From: Bifiguratus adelaidae
Taxonomy: Eukaryota; Mucoromycota; Endogonomycetes; Endogonales
NCBI GenBank assembly: GCA_002261195.1
Contig: MVBO01000001.1
Coordinates: forward strand, 192,264-256,263
Direction: 5' to 3'
Length of the DNA stretch: 64,000 nt
Part shown: piece by piece, positions 34,893 to 48,139 of the stretch
How positions within the stretch are numbered: position 1 is the first letter of the stretch
How the letters are laid out: each line of letters begins with the position of its first letter
The notes under the pieces: generated by a model
Databases searched by the model: none
What the model was told of the DNA's origin: nothing
What the model saw: only the letters and a program-made list of their open reading frames with translations
Translations under genes and position numbers: made by a program

Positions 34893-35426
34893 ATAGAAGG
34901 CTAGACGACTACCTTCATGGCAAAACTTACGGGAAGGCAATGCGGCCGTGGATACAGTCTTTAAAACGCCAACAACGAGAGCAGTTGCATTAACAACGTA
35001 CAACGGTGTTTTTCCAATCGGGACATCCACGTTACTATCAAGCTGTCTACTTGCATGGAAGCTGTGGCAATGTATATGGGCCTTAGAAGAGTTGCGTTTC
35101 ACCAGAGAGGAGGACACCGAAGACTTCGACTGCTTCAGCAGCACTTTACGCCTTGTCGTCCACTCTTCCGAAATTGACAAGCTCAAGAAGTCAATATGGA
35201 ATATGACGCTCAGACATCCTGGCTTTATCGCATTCATCGCCTATTGGATTCGGACCACATTTGACAGCCAAATCCAAAACGGTGACCCTGTTACCTACGG
35301 CGGACTTTTCCTCTTCTTCAAAGGTTCCCGGATTCATAAACAGCTTAACGAAGGTAAGAGCAAATCAAAAATGCATGCATGTTTAAAGTCTGTTTTCCTG
35401 CAGCTCCGAGCAAACCCCACCCCTGA
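34893..35426 (+). CDS. Unassigned gene, poorly resolved (strand uncertain)
   Basis: A plus-strand frame is open from 34,893 and reaches a canonical intron (35354-35403: GTAAGA ... TTTTCCTGCAG). Splicing then ends the protein a few codons later (APSKPHP, TGA 35424-35426). The translated part contains SEIDKLKKSIWNMTLRHPGF, IAFIAYWIRTTFDSQIQNGD and PVTYGGLFLFFKGSRIHKQL, with no ATG in frame early on, so an upstream exon is needed. A candidate upstream exon on the same strand starts at the ATG near 34,796 (MGPMWSTLISLSSSFAYALL, a hydrophobic anchor). The minus strand also has an open frame (34,752-35,237) with a plausible intron. I do not recognise either protein. Confidence 0.3.
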
Positions 35427-35898
35427 GACAAACTGTCATGTGATGAGATTACATTTTGACGCAGTTTTTCGCCCCCCTTGTGTCATCAATCCCAATAATG
35501 TTCCTCGCGAATTGGTAACTTACCCCCTCTCCCCCTCTTGCGCTCGCTCTCGATGGACGTATTTGCTTAAGCAGTTCAAGATCCCAACCTTGAGATATGC
35601 CTGGACTTCCCAACTCCAATCTTATGAGCCTTGTTTCTGTACAATTGACATTATCTTCCCATCTTGCTTACCTTCTGTATCTCTTGGTAAAATGTCAGCG
35701 AATTGAGATTGTCGTAGATGTGAAGAAACGTCACCATGCTTGAGTAGGTTATATTTTGGTACTTCGACCCGCTAAGGTGCTTGTCAATGTTAGTTGGATA
35801 TAAAGGCTACCAAACAAGGGCTCCATTGTTTAGCGTGTCTTTCAAAAAAGGAAACTGTTCAGTTACATTGCGAACCTTGTTTAGCTCGCTCTCTAGCC
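35427..35898. other. Intergenic, promoter side of GH47 gene
   Basis: Roughly 470 bp before the GH47 start. Open frames on the plus strand continue through here but contain nothing recognisable. No RNA gene or repeat seen. Confidence 0.4.
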
Positions 35899-37998
<2,100 letters not shown>

Positions 37999-38018
37999 TT
38001 GTACCCTGTCAATATAGC

Positions 38019-39507
38019 ATGTATTGTTCTCGTTGCTTGCGACTTGCGAGTGCCAGAAGTGTCTCTCTACTACGGAGTACGTGGCAAGCCCGTCCGGAGG
38101 TTGGCACTCTTATAGTCGGCGCGCAGATCAGGCGCCGGACAAGCCGGTCATTTACCACGGAAGGCAGAACTTCATTTGCAGTGAGTATGGTTTCCGTACA
38201 GGATCATGACAACACATGCTGATCAGTCCTAGGCTCACGGCGTCCCTCACCCGCTCTCAGCATCCCTAAAGCAAAAGTTTGACATATCTACTCCGACACA
38301 AACGCAAGCTCAAGTGCTCGACCATGTCTTTGCGGGAAAAGATGTATTGGTACGCGACGCACCAGGGACAGGGAAAAGTTTCGGCTTAGCGGTTGGATTG
38401 CTGTCACTTCCTCGGACGTCAAGTAGTTCGCCGACTACGCTACTTGTTGTGCCGAACCGTGAGCTCGCCTTGCAGATAAAAGGATGGATCGAGAGATTGG
38501 TGCCATCCAGCATGGACATTGACGATATCGTGCAATCTCTCGTATCTGACACTGATGTATTAGCCTTTCAAAACTCGCCGCTTACACGCATTCCTCCACA
38601 CATCCTTATTGGCACACCTAATCAGCTTCTTCGCATCATAGACGGATTGGACTTGTCTGAGCTTTCCAATGTGGTTGTAGACGAGGCGGACCAGGCTTTA
38701 CGACTTCCAAGGCGCTTCGCTACGACCCGTGAGATAAGAAATCGGCAAAGGCACCCGAAATCGACCGAGCTCTTGCTTGATCGCATCCTCAATACCGGAC
38801 GACACCCCAGAATGATCATGTGTTCGGCAACATTGAACCATGGCTTCAGAGACTTCGTGATTCGGCAAAAGGCGTGGGTGAGCAAGGATGCAGTCTTTGT
38901 GGATGGAAGTTCCGGCATCACAAACATGTCCAATATCAAACACCAATGTCTTATTGTGTCTGCCCAACACATTCGGAACCTACGTCCTCACCGCGTTCAT
39001 GAAGACGAGCCATCCGCAAACCTTGACGAATCTGACGAGGCAACATTCTCATCGGTAGATCGGTTTGCGGATGATGATGATCGGATGTTGTCTTCTGTTG
39101 CTCAATTGTGTGACGTTGAACGTATCACGAAAGCCATTGTCTTCATCAACAACAATGTTAGCTTGCAGGATTTGCAAGAACGGTTTTCCGGACATGGTAT
39201 CAACGCCTCTCAACTCTTTGACATCATAAGCCATCCGACCATCTTGTCCACATCCCATCCGCAGCTCTTATTAGCCACGGAATTCACTTCGAGAGGTGTT
39301 GATCTTCCCGATATCTCGCATGTCTTCATCCTCGGCATACCCAAATCCATTGCAAGTTACCTTCATATGGCGGGAAGAACAGGAAGATTTGGACGGCAAG
39401 GAACAGTGATCACCCTGGTACGAGAGCAAGGACAAGCGGAAGCACGAATGCGGGGTAATTACAAGTTACTGGGCATCCATGTCTCCCCTTCAGAACACGT
39501 CTCTTAG
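38019..39507 (+). CDS. MRH4: Mitochondrial DEAD-box RNA helicase, MRH4-like
   Basis: Start ATG 38019 (MYCSRCLRLASARSVSLLRS), an Arg/Ser-rich, acid-free presequence that fits mitochondrial import. One intron (donor near 38,181, acceptor TCCTAG about 38,231) joins ...TEGRTSFA to AHGVPHPLSASLKQKFDIST. Helicase motifs: APGTGKSFGLAVG (I), PNRELALQI (Ia), IGTPNQLLRI (Ib), VVVDEADQAL (II), CSATLNHGFRDFV (III), ATEFTSRGVDLPDISHV (V) and HMAGRTGRFGRQG (VI). TAG is at 39505-39507. The protein is about 490 residues. Yeast Mrh4 is needed for late assembly of the large mitoribosomal subunit. The short spacing, divergent Q region and presequence support MRH4 over other DEAD-box families. It lies 20 bp after the mannosidase stop and 15 bp before OTUD6. 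Confidence 0.82.
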
Positions 39508-39522
39508 AATTTTTGCTTGTAC

Positions 39523-40702
39523 ATGGACTCGATAGACATAGAGACGCTCGGAGAGCTTGAAGCTCGGCATCGAAAGGAACTTAAAGAGCTGCAGGGCAAG
39601 ATTGTGGGTCTGAAGAAGTCCGCGGGCAATGACAAGAAGCGAAAGAAGGAGGTGCAGGTAGAGATTGCACGACTAGAAGCCGAGATAGATCAGCGTCATG
39701 AGGCGGAAAAAGCAGCCTGTATAGCTCGACAAGGAGACAAGGCAGCAGAGGCGACAGAGAACCAGGAAGAGGTGGGTCGCGATTCCGCAGACTAGATTGC
39801 AACAAGAAGCTTGCCTAACCAGCGTACTCAGACACTTCCTGACGTTGATACCTCGAATATCAATGACGATACCACTCACAGTACGCCACAATCCACGGGA
39901 GGCCCAAAGAAGAACAAAGCCAAAGCCAGGCAGCAGCGACGGAAAGCCGAATTACAGAGAATGCAAGATGAAGCAGCTCAGGAAGCAGAAGGGCAAGTAG
40001 ACATGCAAGCCTTGGAGAAAAAGGCCATCATTGATCTAGTGGCCGCCAAGGGACTTCAAGTCAAGGACGTAAGTTGTATTGGATAGACATGATACGATTA
40101 GCAAAGTAGACTGATTGGGATACTGCTATCTCTAGATCACAGCAGATGGGCATTGGTGAGTCTCCATGATGAATAGTGTCTTTCTCGCGCTCATTTGCAA
40201 ATTATAGCCTCTACAATGCAATCAGCGATCAGTTAAATGTACGACAAGGAAAGCAAATATCATACCAGAAGCTACGTGAGCAAACCGCGCAGTACATGCG
40301 CGAGCACCGAGATGAGTTTTTTCCCTTCATGGAGACCGACGATGGTGGCATAATGACAGAAGGTACGCGTTGCACATGGATGCGTATGATATGCTTGTAA
40401 TTGAACCTTGCTGCCAACAGATGCATATGAGAAATACTGTAGTGACATTGAGAAAACACCTAGATGGGGTGGACAATTGGAGATATTAGCCATATCGAAA
40501 GTTCATCAAGTTCCGGTGCACATTGTGCAAATGGGCTCACCCATGATCAGGATATCAGAAGAGGAATTCAAGGACGCAAAGCCCATCACGGTTTCGTAAG
40601 TTTATATTCCAAATTCACACACAGGTCGCTCATCAGTGTTCTAGGTACCATAAGTACATGTACGGTCTTGGTGCCCATTACAATTCGTTACGGGATAAGT
40701 GA
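39523..40702 (+). CDS. OTU-domain deubiquitinase, OTUD6/OTU2-like
   Basis: Start ATG 39523 (MDSIDIETLGELEARHRKEL). A long charged coiled coil (RHRKELKELQGKIVGLKKSA; KARQQRRKAELQRMQDEAAQ) occupies the N-terminal half, as in OTUD6A/B and yeast Otu2. The OTU core begins VKDITADGHCLYNAISDQLN; the catalytic Cys codon (TG|C) is split by an intron (about 40,154-40,207), preceded by the catalytic Asp (TADGHC). Then WGGQLEILAISKVHQVPVHI and a last exon YHKYMYGLGAHYNSLRDK, whose GAHYNSL provides the catalytic His. TGA is at 40700-40702. Otu2-type enzymes act on ribosomal ubiquitin marks and translation initiation. Five exons. Convergent with FAN1; the stops are 74 bp apart. Confidence 0.93.
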
Positions 40703-40776
40703 GGGGCTCTATTTTGATCCGTATAGAATTGTATTTGTAGATTCAACCTTGTCTATGTACACATTTTAAAGTACAC

Positions 40777-43700
40777 TAGTCTTCTTCTAGCAGTTCGTTC
40801 TCAGCAGTCCATTCTCTGACTTTGCACAATTCCACATCCAGCCCAGCGCTCAGTAAGAGATCAATCCAGACCTTGAGCAAAGCGTTGGCGGTGCGTTCAG
40901 ATTATTTTCGTACCATGCCTACCTTTTGTGTCTCAGAGAGCCTATCACCTGGCCCTTTGACTATAAGAATCTCTGTGAGGATTTGTGCATCATGTCCAAT
41001 TTGTCCTCCTACCTTCTACAATCTTTACTTTCTTGGCCGCGTAGTCCCAACAACTAAGAGAATCAGTCATCTATACGAACGCCGTCAGATGCTTTCCTCA
41101 TTCACTCACAACAAGTCCGGAAATCCTCCACAACGCTGCTCGTACTCTTCTGCAAAAGCGCGACATATTTGCGCCAAAGCAGGTCCTCCAATACACTAAA
41201 CCAGCGTGGATGAGGCGATGCCGCAATGGGATTCATTGCGTACCTCTGCAATTTGTAAGAAGTCTTCTTGTTCAAAGCGCCAGGACAGCCCTCGACATAA
41301 AGTGAGTTTTGGACGTTCTCGATCGTCCACCGTCTTTATGGGATTCAGAAAATGGCCATTGGAAATGTCTCGTAGTCGCTCATTTATCTCATGGTAACGA
41401 CCTATACTATTGTGAGCAGACATTCACGGGATCTGCCGGTACTCACCGAAATAGAAGGCGTCGGTTGTCAAGTCCAGGGGTGCTGTTTGGTATTGTGTCT
41501 CAAACACACCCTGACACGGCATAAACAGAATGTCCCAAAAGAGAAGGGCGAACTTTGGACCTGTAAGCGAAGTAGACGAGGATGAATACCTGCTTACCAG
41601 AGATGTAATGATGCTATTCTCCGAGTGGAAGCTATCATCCAGAATGTGAATCAGAATGGAACGTCTTGCTGTGGATCACCACCATGCTCACCCTCGATAT
41701 CCCTGACGAACGTAGAATCCAAGTGCGCACTCTTCAACAGAACATTCTGCTCCGTCGTCTCCTCTCCAAAGGGACTTGAAGCCAGTAGTCAAATCAGATA
41801 GCCGCTCACCATATACCGTCCTCTCAAAGGCTCTCCTCATGACAATGTATGAAAAGTCGTGTTGCTCGCGTTTTGGAATCTTGAGCTCGGACTCTAGACG
41901 CATGATGCGACGCTGCAGCGGCTGTAGATATACTAGGAATGATCAGAACTTCAGTATGACATAGCTAGAGGAGAGAAACACTTACCCAAATGCATGCCAA
42001 CCTCCTCGACTCCTTTCACGCAGACTTCCAATGCCTTCTTCTTGCCAGCACGTCCGCCAACGTGAAAACCCCAGAGCAGAGCTAGCCGATCGTACCATGC
42101 TCCGCGCTTACCCACGCGATATTTCTTTTGTGCAAGCAATTGATCCAAAATCCATCGTTCATGATCATGATCGTGTAATCTACCGAGCAATGCACAGGCA
42201 TGTTCGATAATATGGGTATATATCCAGCCCGCTTCAAATCGGTGCAGGAAGTAGTTGATGTTTGAGAAGGGAGCAAGTGGATCTTTTTGGTCTTGCTTGT
42301 CCTTTTCCTTGCTCTGAGAGAGTTCTAGCCAACGCGGTATAATGTTCTCCGCCATTTCGAAGGAGCGCAACAGTAGCTCGCGCTCCTTTTCTTTCCAATC
42401 GCCAGGCTTATGCATGCTCGGCTTTCGTCGTGGTCGTCGGCGCGTCGGCGGGTCGTCAAGATATGCTACTTCTTCAGATTTGGTATCGGTCTGATAAAGT
42501 CTTCGGGTATCATCAATCGCCATGACCGAGTCTTCAAAGACCTTTTCGAGCTTGATCGCAGCCTCATATTCTAGCAGTTGGTCGCGCGATTTCCAAATGT
42601 TGTGGGTTCGGCACACCAGGTATGATGGATAATACCGTTTTGATATTGATGCTAGAATTGATGTCGTCAGCGCTTGCTCGTTGTATTGCGTAGACCGGTA
42701 AAAGACCAGATGTAAGCGATGAAACAGAGGGGGATATTCGGGATTGATTGCGATGACCGGGCCTACGATTCATTTGCGTTAGGCAATGCACTTTGGATGC
42801 AGAACCAACATACCTGTCTTCTCCAACATTTTCTCCAAGAGTAACGACTCACGGCTGCTTGTGCTATTCGACTGAGCAAACTTTGTCAGGGTATTTTGCG
42901 AGGAGATCGATTTGCAGATGTACTGGATAAATGAATCGCGCTAAGACAGAGATATTAATATCTTCATCCACTCTCGATGTATTGGCAAAACTTACTCTCT
43001 TTGAACTCGCTTGGTGGAGCATTGCGTTCCCAAATACTTCTTTCACGATGTCCTTGATCTCATCAAGAGATAGACATGGTAACAACTGTGACCAGAGGAG
43101 GACATCCTTTGTGACCAGAGCGAATCCTGCTTCCGCCAATTCATTGCAAGTCCCGGCGAGGTCCTTGATACCGTATAATGATGTGATTGTGGGTCTCGTA
43201 TAGTGAGTAAGTTTCGAGAGTTGGAAAAATCTCGGTCGCTTAGCCTCTTGATTCAGGACAGGACTCTGCGCGTCAGGTAGTTGTTTTGAAGACTCGTCGG
43301 GTTTCAATTGCGGAAATACAGTTTTGATGGATTGTGGGTTACTAGTGTCAAATGTTGGCGAGCCGGAAGGGCTTGATGGAGGCGATGTAGGGTCATTGGG
43401 CAATGCCTTTCGCATAAAAAGGCGAATAAATAACAAACGAGCATCCTCTGAAAAGAAGATGTCAGGTCGAGATGTCTTTGAGATATATTACTTACCGCTA
43501 AGCGCTCGAAACCTAGAAAAGGCCTCTTTTTCTTCCTCTGTAAACAGATACGCCTCACCGTCCAAAACTGTGCTCAAGATAGTATCAGAAGCCTCCACGT
43601 ACATCGACTTTCGTATGCGCGACTTGGCGGCATTGAGCTCTTCTCTATCCACAGAGTTCAGACGTTGATCGTCTAACGCTTGCAGGTTTTCATCCAAAAC

Positions 43701-44162
43701 ACCTTCAAGATTGTCTGAATTCTCGGCGTCTTCCATGTTCAAGGGTGTGACAACACCTGAAGCTCTCCCAGACATTAGTGCATCCGAGCACTCGTTGCTA
43801 CCATCTGAAGACTCCTCTGGATGACCCAATTTCCTATTCATGCTTTCGCAGTCGGTTGCAGGCGATTCCGTGGTCAGACTTTTTGGACTTCCACCTAAGC
43901 TTGGAAAGTCAGGCGTTTCAGTTTCGGTGACCGAACTAGATTCTGAAGCAGCCTTGAGCGCACTGTCCGAATCCTCCAGTTTTAGCCGCTTTCTGCGCCG
44001 GTCCCTTGAAAGAGGTGGTTTTTCGCCATTCCTTGCAACGATGGCCACTAGTGCGCCATTTGAATCGCTTAGTGGACGATCCTGTTCGCTTGCAATGAAA
44101 TCCCACAAGCTGGTTTGCATTTTGCCTGGAACAGTTTCTCGTCTCTCCGGGCAAGCCATCAT
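40777..44162 (-). CDS. FAN1: FAN1 structure-specific nuclease (VRR-NUC)
   Basis: Start ATG 44162 (an MM start; M2 equally possible). Near the N-terminus, QTSLWDFI (residues 16-23) resembles a PCNA-interacting PIP box. An acidic disordered region follows to about 43,500. The conserved core has FFQLSKLTHYTRPTITSLYG, LSLDEIKDIVKEVFGNAMLH, a helical TPR-like region (HNIWKSRDQLLEYEAAIKLE; GWIYTHIIEHACALLGRLHD), and the nuclease end: CIGGPALAQICRAFAEEYEQ with CGGFPDL, then EVKGPGDRLSETQKVWIDLL and WTAENELLEED with TAG at 40777. The PD...ExK motif, required for 5'-flap and interstrand-crosslink repair, is intact across three small introns. No N-terminal UBZ finger is seen, as in other fungal FAN1. 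More than ten exons. The gene marks the edge of the repeat-rich island. Confidence 0.93.
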
Positions 44163-44554
44163 TGAGCGCGCTCCTAAGCGTCAAACTTCCACATGTTTCT
44201 AGGCACGCGACCGCGCCAACTCAACGAATTGCCAATTTGGGTGCTGCGCAACAAATTGTGATTGTTCTGGCACGTGCAGATCACCTGATTTTTTAATGGT
44301 TCTCCTTTTGACTTGTTTATTTAGTTTCTAACATACTGTATTTTTTGAATTGATTTGCGCCAAGGGGATAGGACATTTTGCGAAAACGGAGGTACAAAAA
44401 AAATTGGAGAAAAAATCAGCCCATGGCGTAATGCAGACAGAACATAAGAAAATAGAGTCAAATTAATGTCTGTAATATGAGCATAACAGCACGCTGCCAA
44501 GTCTTACCGTGTTACCGTATCTAGATGTGGGCAGGCGATAACCTGACCGGAAAA
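44163..44554. other. Gap between FAN1 start and Fanzor A 3' end; candidate element end / omegaRNA region
   Basis: About 390 bp, AT-rich from 44,290. It must hold the FAN1 promoter near 44,163-44,290. The Fanzor A downstream flank is here; in TnpB/Fanzor systems the omegaRNA derives from the 3' end and flank of the gene. At 44,356-44,374 the sequence has GCGCCAAGGGGATAGGACA, which resembles, in inverse orientation, GCGCTAAATTTTAGGACA just upstream of Fanzor A (about 46,717-46,734). These could be imperfect terminal inverted repeats. Confidence is low because only the GCGCyAA and TAGGACA blocks match. Confidence 0.3.
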
Positions 44555-46685
44555 TCATGTGCGAGTAACAGGAAATGTCCTTCTTCGACTGAATCTGACA
44601 GGCACAACACCAGTGTCGCGGAGGCTTCGAACAATATGCAACATGTTCAGGCAAGCTGCAAGATCCCGATTCCATAGACGATGGCTGGCTCCTTGACTTT
44701 CCATGGCTTCTCTACAAGTTAGATTGGTACATCTAAAACAATGTAAGATAAGTAAATTAGCAGCAAGCTTTTGCTCTTTGATAGCCGACTTACCTGAGAA
44801 GGCCATGACAAGTCACGATGGGCATTTGCTGTCGTCGATATGGACGAGGATTTGGGATTCGCTTGTACGTTTCCACTGCTATCGTGTTGGCAAGTTGGGC
44901 AACATCGGGAAGTTTTGAATACGTCGAAATCGTGCTTCTTTAGCATCTTTCTCATTCCTACACCTCGTATTGGTTCATGGTATCGCGTATGGGGGGCAGA
45001 CCAGTTCCCCATTATGAGCACAGCATTCTCAAATTTTTCTCGCAAAGCCCTGACTATTTTCTGGTCGGCTTGTACTCGGTTGATATACGATGACATGCGA
45101 AGTTTTCTAAACAGAAAGTTGCTATTGACATGACTAGTTCGGCTTTCTGCGTAGAAGGCTGTGAGAACGGCTGCTTGTTGTCCGCGCGTTTGCAAAAAGT
45201 TGTTGAAGTTATCGATATGTATGGTTTGGCTGAGCACTCGGGAGAGGATGGTCTCAGCCTCCTGTATAGCAGGGTTGGCGTCCTTGACCGCTTGCCTTAT
45301 GCCGGCGTACTTGTTCGTTTTTCTCATTTTCTCCTCGCAATTTCTGGTAAAGCGGAACTTTCGAGGCGTTTGCGCAGTCGAGGTCTCGTGCACGCAATAG
45401 ATGAGATCTCTCCTCCCTGGATCTACAGTGACACAACGGCCTAATATCTGTTGATGCTGCCGATGTCCAAGAGTCGTAACATACGGGACATCTGGTTCTA
45501 TGACCGGTGCGCGTGTGGCGCGCTCTGCTTCGTTGCTGTCCCTCGTATTCTTGATGATGGAAACGCCAACACCATCCGTTTGGATGGTGCCACGGAATTG
45601 AAGTTGACCATTTACACCTTGGCTTCTAAAGGCTTTGGCATTCAGGTTAACGACAGACCTCCAAACGAACAACTTTTCTGTGCCGTTCATCCAGCGGCTG
45701 CCCAAAATGTTTTGCGAAAGAATTTTCGAATCAATCTGCACATAACAAGGAGACCACGACTTTCGGATGGGAAAGCAACAGAATAGGCGCATTTCTCGAA
45801 GCTCAAGAGTCGAGCAAGCTGGTGGAAGGCCCTGAAATGGTCAACGGGAGATGCTTTAACGTCATAGTAAATATTATCTCTTCGAAATTGGTATCCAGTA
45901 TTATACGCCTCTAAGACTGGTTGGAGTGTGTTGTAGGCCTCAACAAATATTGGAAGACTTCTAAGCAGCTCTGGCAAGACAACGCGGCGGTGTGAAATTG
46001 CTTCTTTAAACTGCGTGGCTGGAAGGATAATTGCCTGACGCACAATATCTTTGGCCTCTTCAGCAGATAGACCACCATCAATGAGTTCACGATTCATCTG
46101 TTGCTTCCTGTTGTTAATGTCGAGCAATACATTGATCACCCGTTGTAAGTGTTGACCAAATCTCATTTTGATGTTGGTGTACGCGACATACATTTTTTTG
46201 CCTTCGATGAGAGCACTTTGCTGAGCGAATTGAAGTGGAATTTTGACGTATCCTGTTATTTGCAGATATCCTTGTAAATGCCGTCGTATAAGCCCGCGAA
46301 AACGTGCTGTTCGCTCGCGTACACGGCCTTCCTGATATTGCACAAGAGATAGCCAGATCTCAGAAATGAAGTCTTTGTTGATCCAAGGCGCCATATCGAA
46401 CTCTGGGTGTTCATCCAGCTCAGCCATGAAAATATATTTCGCAAATGAAAAGGCGTGAAAAGTTGTCGTATGGACGGTGGTAACAAATTCTTGGAGTACC
46501 GGTATGAGGTCATTACGCCAACCAATGCCAGTGATGGAGCCCTTTACTACCATTATGCGGTCCCTTGCCTCAACTGCATCTCCATCTGCATCGGCATCTC
46601 CCGGTGGTCCTGCATCTGGGTCACCTGAATATGGTTTTCTTTTTCCCAATGTGCTTGCTTGGGCTCGGGATGCGGCTTCCATCAT
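44555..46685 (-). pseudogene. Fanzor-like RNA-guided nuclease, locus A (decayed)
   Basis: An N-terminal frame from ATG 46685 (MMEAASRAQASTLGKRKPYS) carries a bipartite basic/acidic leader, then an unbroken 330-codon stretch rich in helices (WINKDFISEIWLSLVQYQEG). The nuclease half has RuvC-I CVTVDPGRRDLIY near 45,395-45,440, GNWSAPHTRYHEPIRGVGMR near 44,945-45,015, a zinc ribbon (CCPTCQH; HGLLRCTNLTCRE) and RuvC-III LWNRDLAACLNM near 44,637-44,677, ending at TGA 44555-44557. One GTAAGT...TTTTAG intron (about 44,744-44,806) fits. Breaks: a frameshift near 45,792 (AAA run), a second near 44,850-44,870, and a short deletion before FKTSRCCP (about 44,915) that removes the Asp-Glu normally preceding (Y/F)KTS, the relocated RuvC-II glutamate of Fanzors. 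Inactive as it stands, unless the frame errors are sequencing artefacts. Confidence 0.85.
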
Positions 46686-46689
46686 GATG

Positions 46690-46741
46690 AAAAGCGCCAG
46701 TCTTATATCATAGGCGTGTCCTAAAATTTAGCGCTTTTATA
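46690..46741 (-). promoter_or_regulatory. Fanzor A promoter: TATA box and 8-bp inverted repeat
   Basis: On the minus strand TATAAAA (46735-46741) lies about 50 bp upstream of the Fanzor A ATG. An exact 8-bp inverted repeat AAAAGCGC (46690-46697) / GCGCTTTT (46731-46738) with a 33-nt spacer spans the leader. It may be part of an element end. Confidence 0.4.
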
Positions 46742-46820
46742 ATGCACCTTATCGAATCAAGTGCAATCCAGCAGAATGCTCCAAAAAAACCCCCTATCCA
46801 CTGGATTACAGCTGAGTGTC

Positions 46821-48082
46821 TCAGTTAGAGTCCATGCTGGAAGCGATGATTTTTATACGAATAGACCTTGTGCCCTGGATCATATTATTATTGTTGTTCC
46901 AGTTGTGTTCTTGTTGGATACATGTGTTTCTCATAAGAGAAAATATCCCTTCCACTCTAAACTTTGTATTTCTAATTTCTGTTCTGCTTTCCGTGCTTCC
47001 GTTTATTTCTTTGCTTCCTACCAATGTTCCTCGGACTGGAAAATGGCGGCATCCCAAATGCAGGTCGATGTTGACATTACAATTTCCAAATGGCAAGACG
47101 CCTGAACTTGACTTATTCAGCTTGCCTTCACCAATTAATGACACTATCGCCATGCGCTTTACGTCGTCATTCCTGAGATGTAGAATCGCCTCATTTGGGC
47201 AAACTGAGACCTCATAACTGCGAGGCACTTTATAATGGCTGTCAGGTAAGATGCGGTATGATTATTTTTGTCGAAACGAGTGTAGGCGTTTCTTGTGCGC
47301 TGTCTACTCACGTATGAGGTTCCTTGACGCGAAGCTTCCGTTGAGTTGTTTGTTGATGTAGGTATTAGCATCGCGCGGTGTTGTGCGTCGGATTTATTCC
47401 CTATATTGACTCTATGCCATATCAGTTCCCCAGTTCTATGTGCTGTGCGAACAAGACAGTGGATCTCAAGACAGCAGTGCTTGGGTTTTCTGACCTTTTT
47501 GAAGCTGTGTCATACTTTCCCAAGGTGACATCCGTTTGAGATGATGAGCAAGATCAGAAATATTCCATCTTGCGGACCGATCTTTCATAGGGAGAGGTTT
47601 TTGCTTCTTGAGACCATTTGCGACTGCCTGCACTTTCGGAAACTGTCCAAAAGATTGCCCATTGACTTTCGGTGTGTTCATTGAGATTGCGGATCTTAAG
47701 TTTAATATGGACCTAGTGGTAAGATGACTGTTACTAGCAACATAGGGCTAGGCATTGCAGACGTTGTTGACAAGTTGTTTCCTGGGGGGTATATTGCGTT
47801 TTGTATGCACCACTGCTAGTAGCTTTCTCGGTTGACTTTCGCCTGATCCTGTTCTTCTCGCTTTTCACACTTGCTGTTGGTACCTACAGAAGTATTCAGG
47901 TGTTAATATACTATACAGTTGATTTGACCTTTTGGCTAAGTGTGCTGTCAGTACCTCGAACAAACAGTTTGAGCAATAATAGGAAACGACTTCGTCTTGA
48001 ACGCAGGAAGGGCATCGTATTTGATGATAATCTTCACAGAAGTATAACCGCGACAACGGATATAGTGAAAAACCGGTTTCGG
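46821..48082 (-). pseudogene. Dynactin subunit 4 (p62) relic
   Basis: On the minus strand near 48,080-47,955 the translation GFSLYPLSRLYFCEDYHQIR followed by CPSCVQDEVVSYYCSNCLFE matches the Cys-rich N-terminus of dynactin p62 (DCTN4). A GTACTG...CTGTAG intron (about 47,953-47,881) then restores VPTASVKSEKNR in phase. After that the expected RNCFxCPxC zinc ligands are missing (reads IRRKSTEK) and the frame closes. Upstream, no initiator exon is intact, and a Cys in CEDCHQ is Tyr. Further downstream open pieces (47,681-47,466; 47,371-47,159; 47,228-46,821) have the spacing expected for decayed exons but weak similarity, so only the first 250 bp are firm. This gene normally encodes the pointed-end dynactin subunit that links cargo to dynein. 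Confidence 0.6.
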
Positions 48083-48139
48083 AGGCGGCTGGGATATCGA
48101 AAGGTAGCAAACATTCCGAGTCAGATGAATAGGGGCTAA

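Noticed and set aside
45130-45444. Plus-strand open frames over 44.8-45.8 kb as separate genes.
   Set aside because: They are antisense to the Fanzor A RuvC region, which has recognisable motifs on the minus strand.
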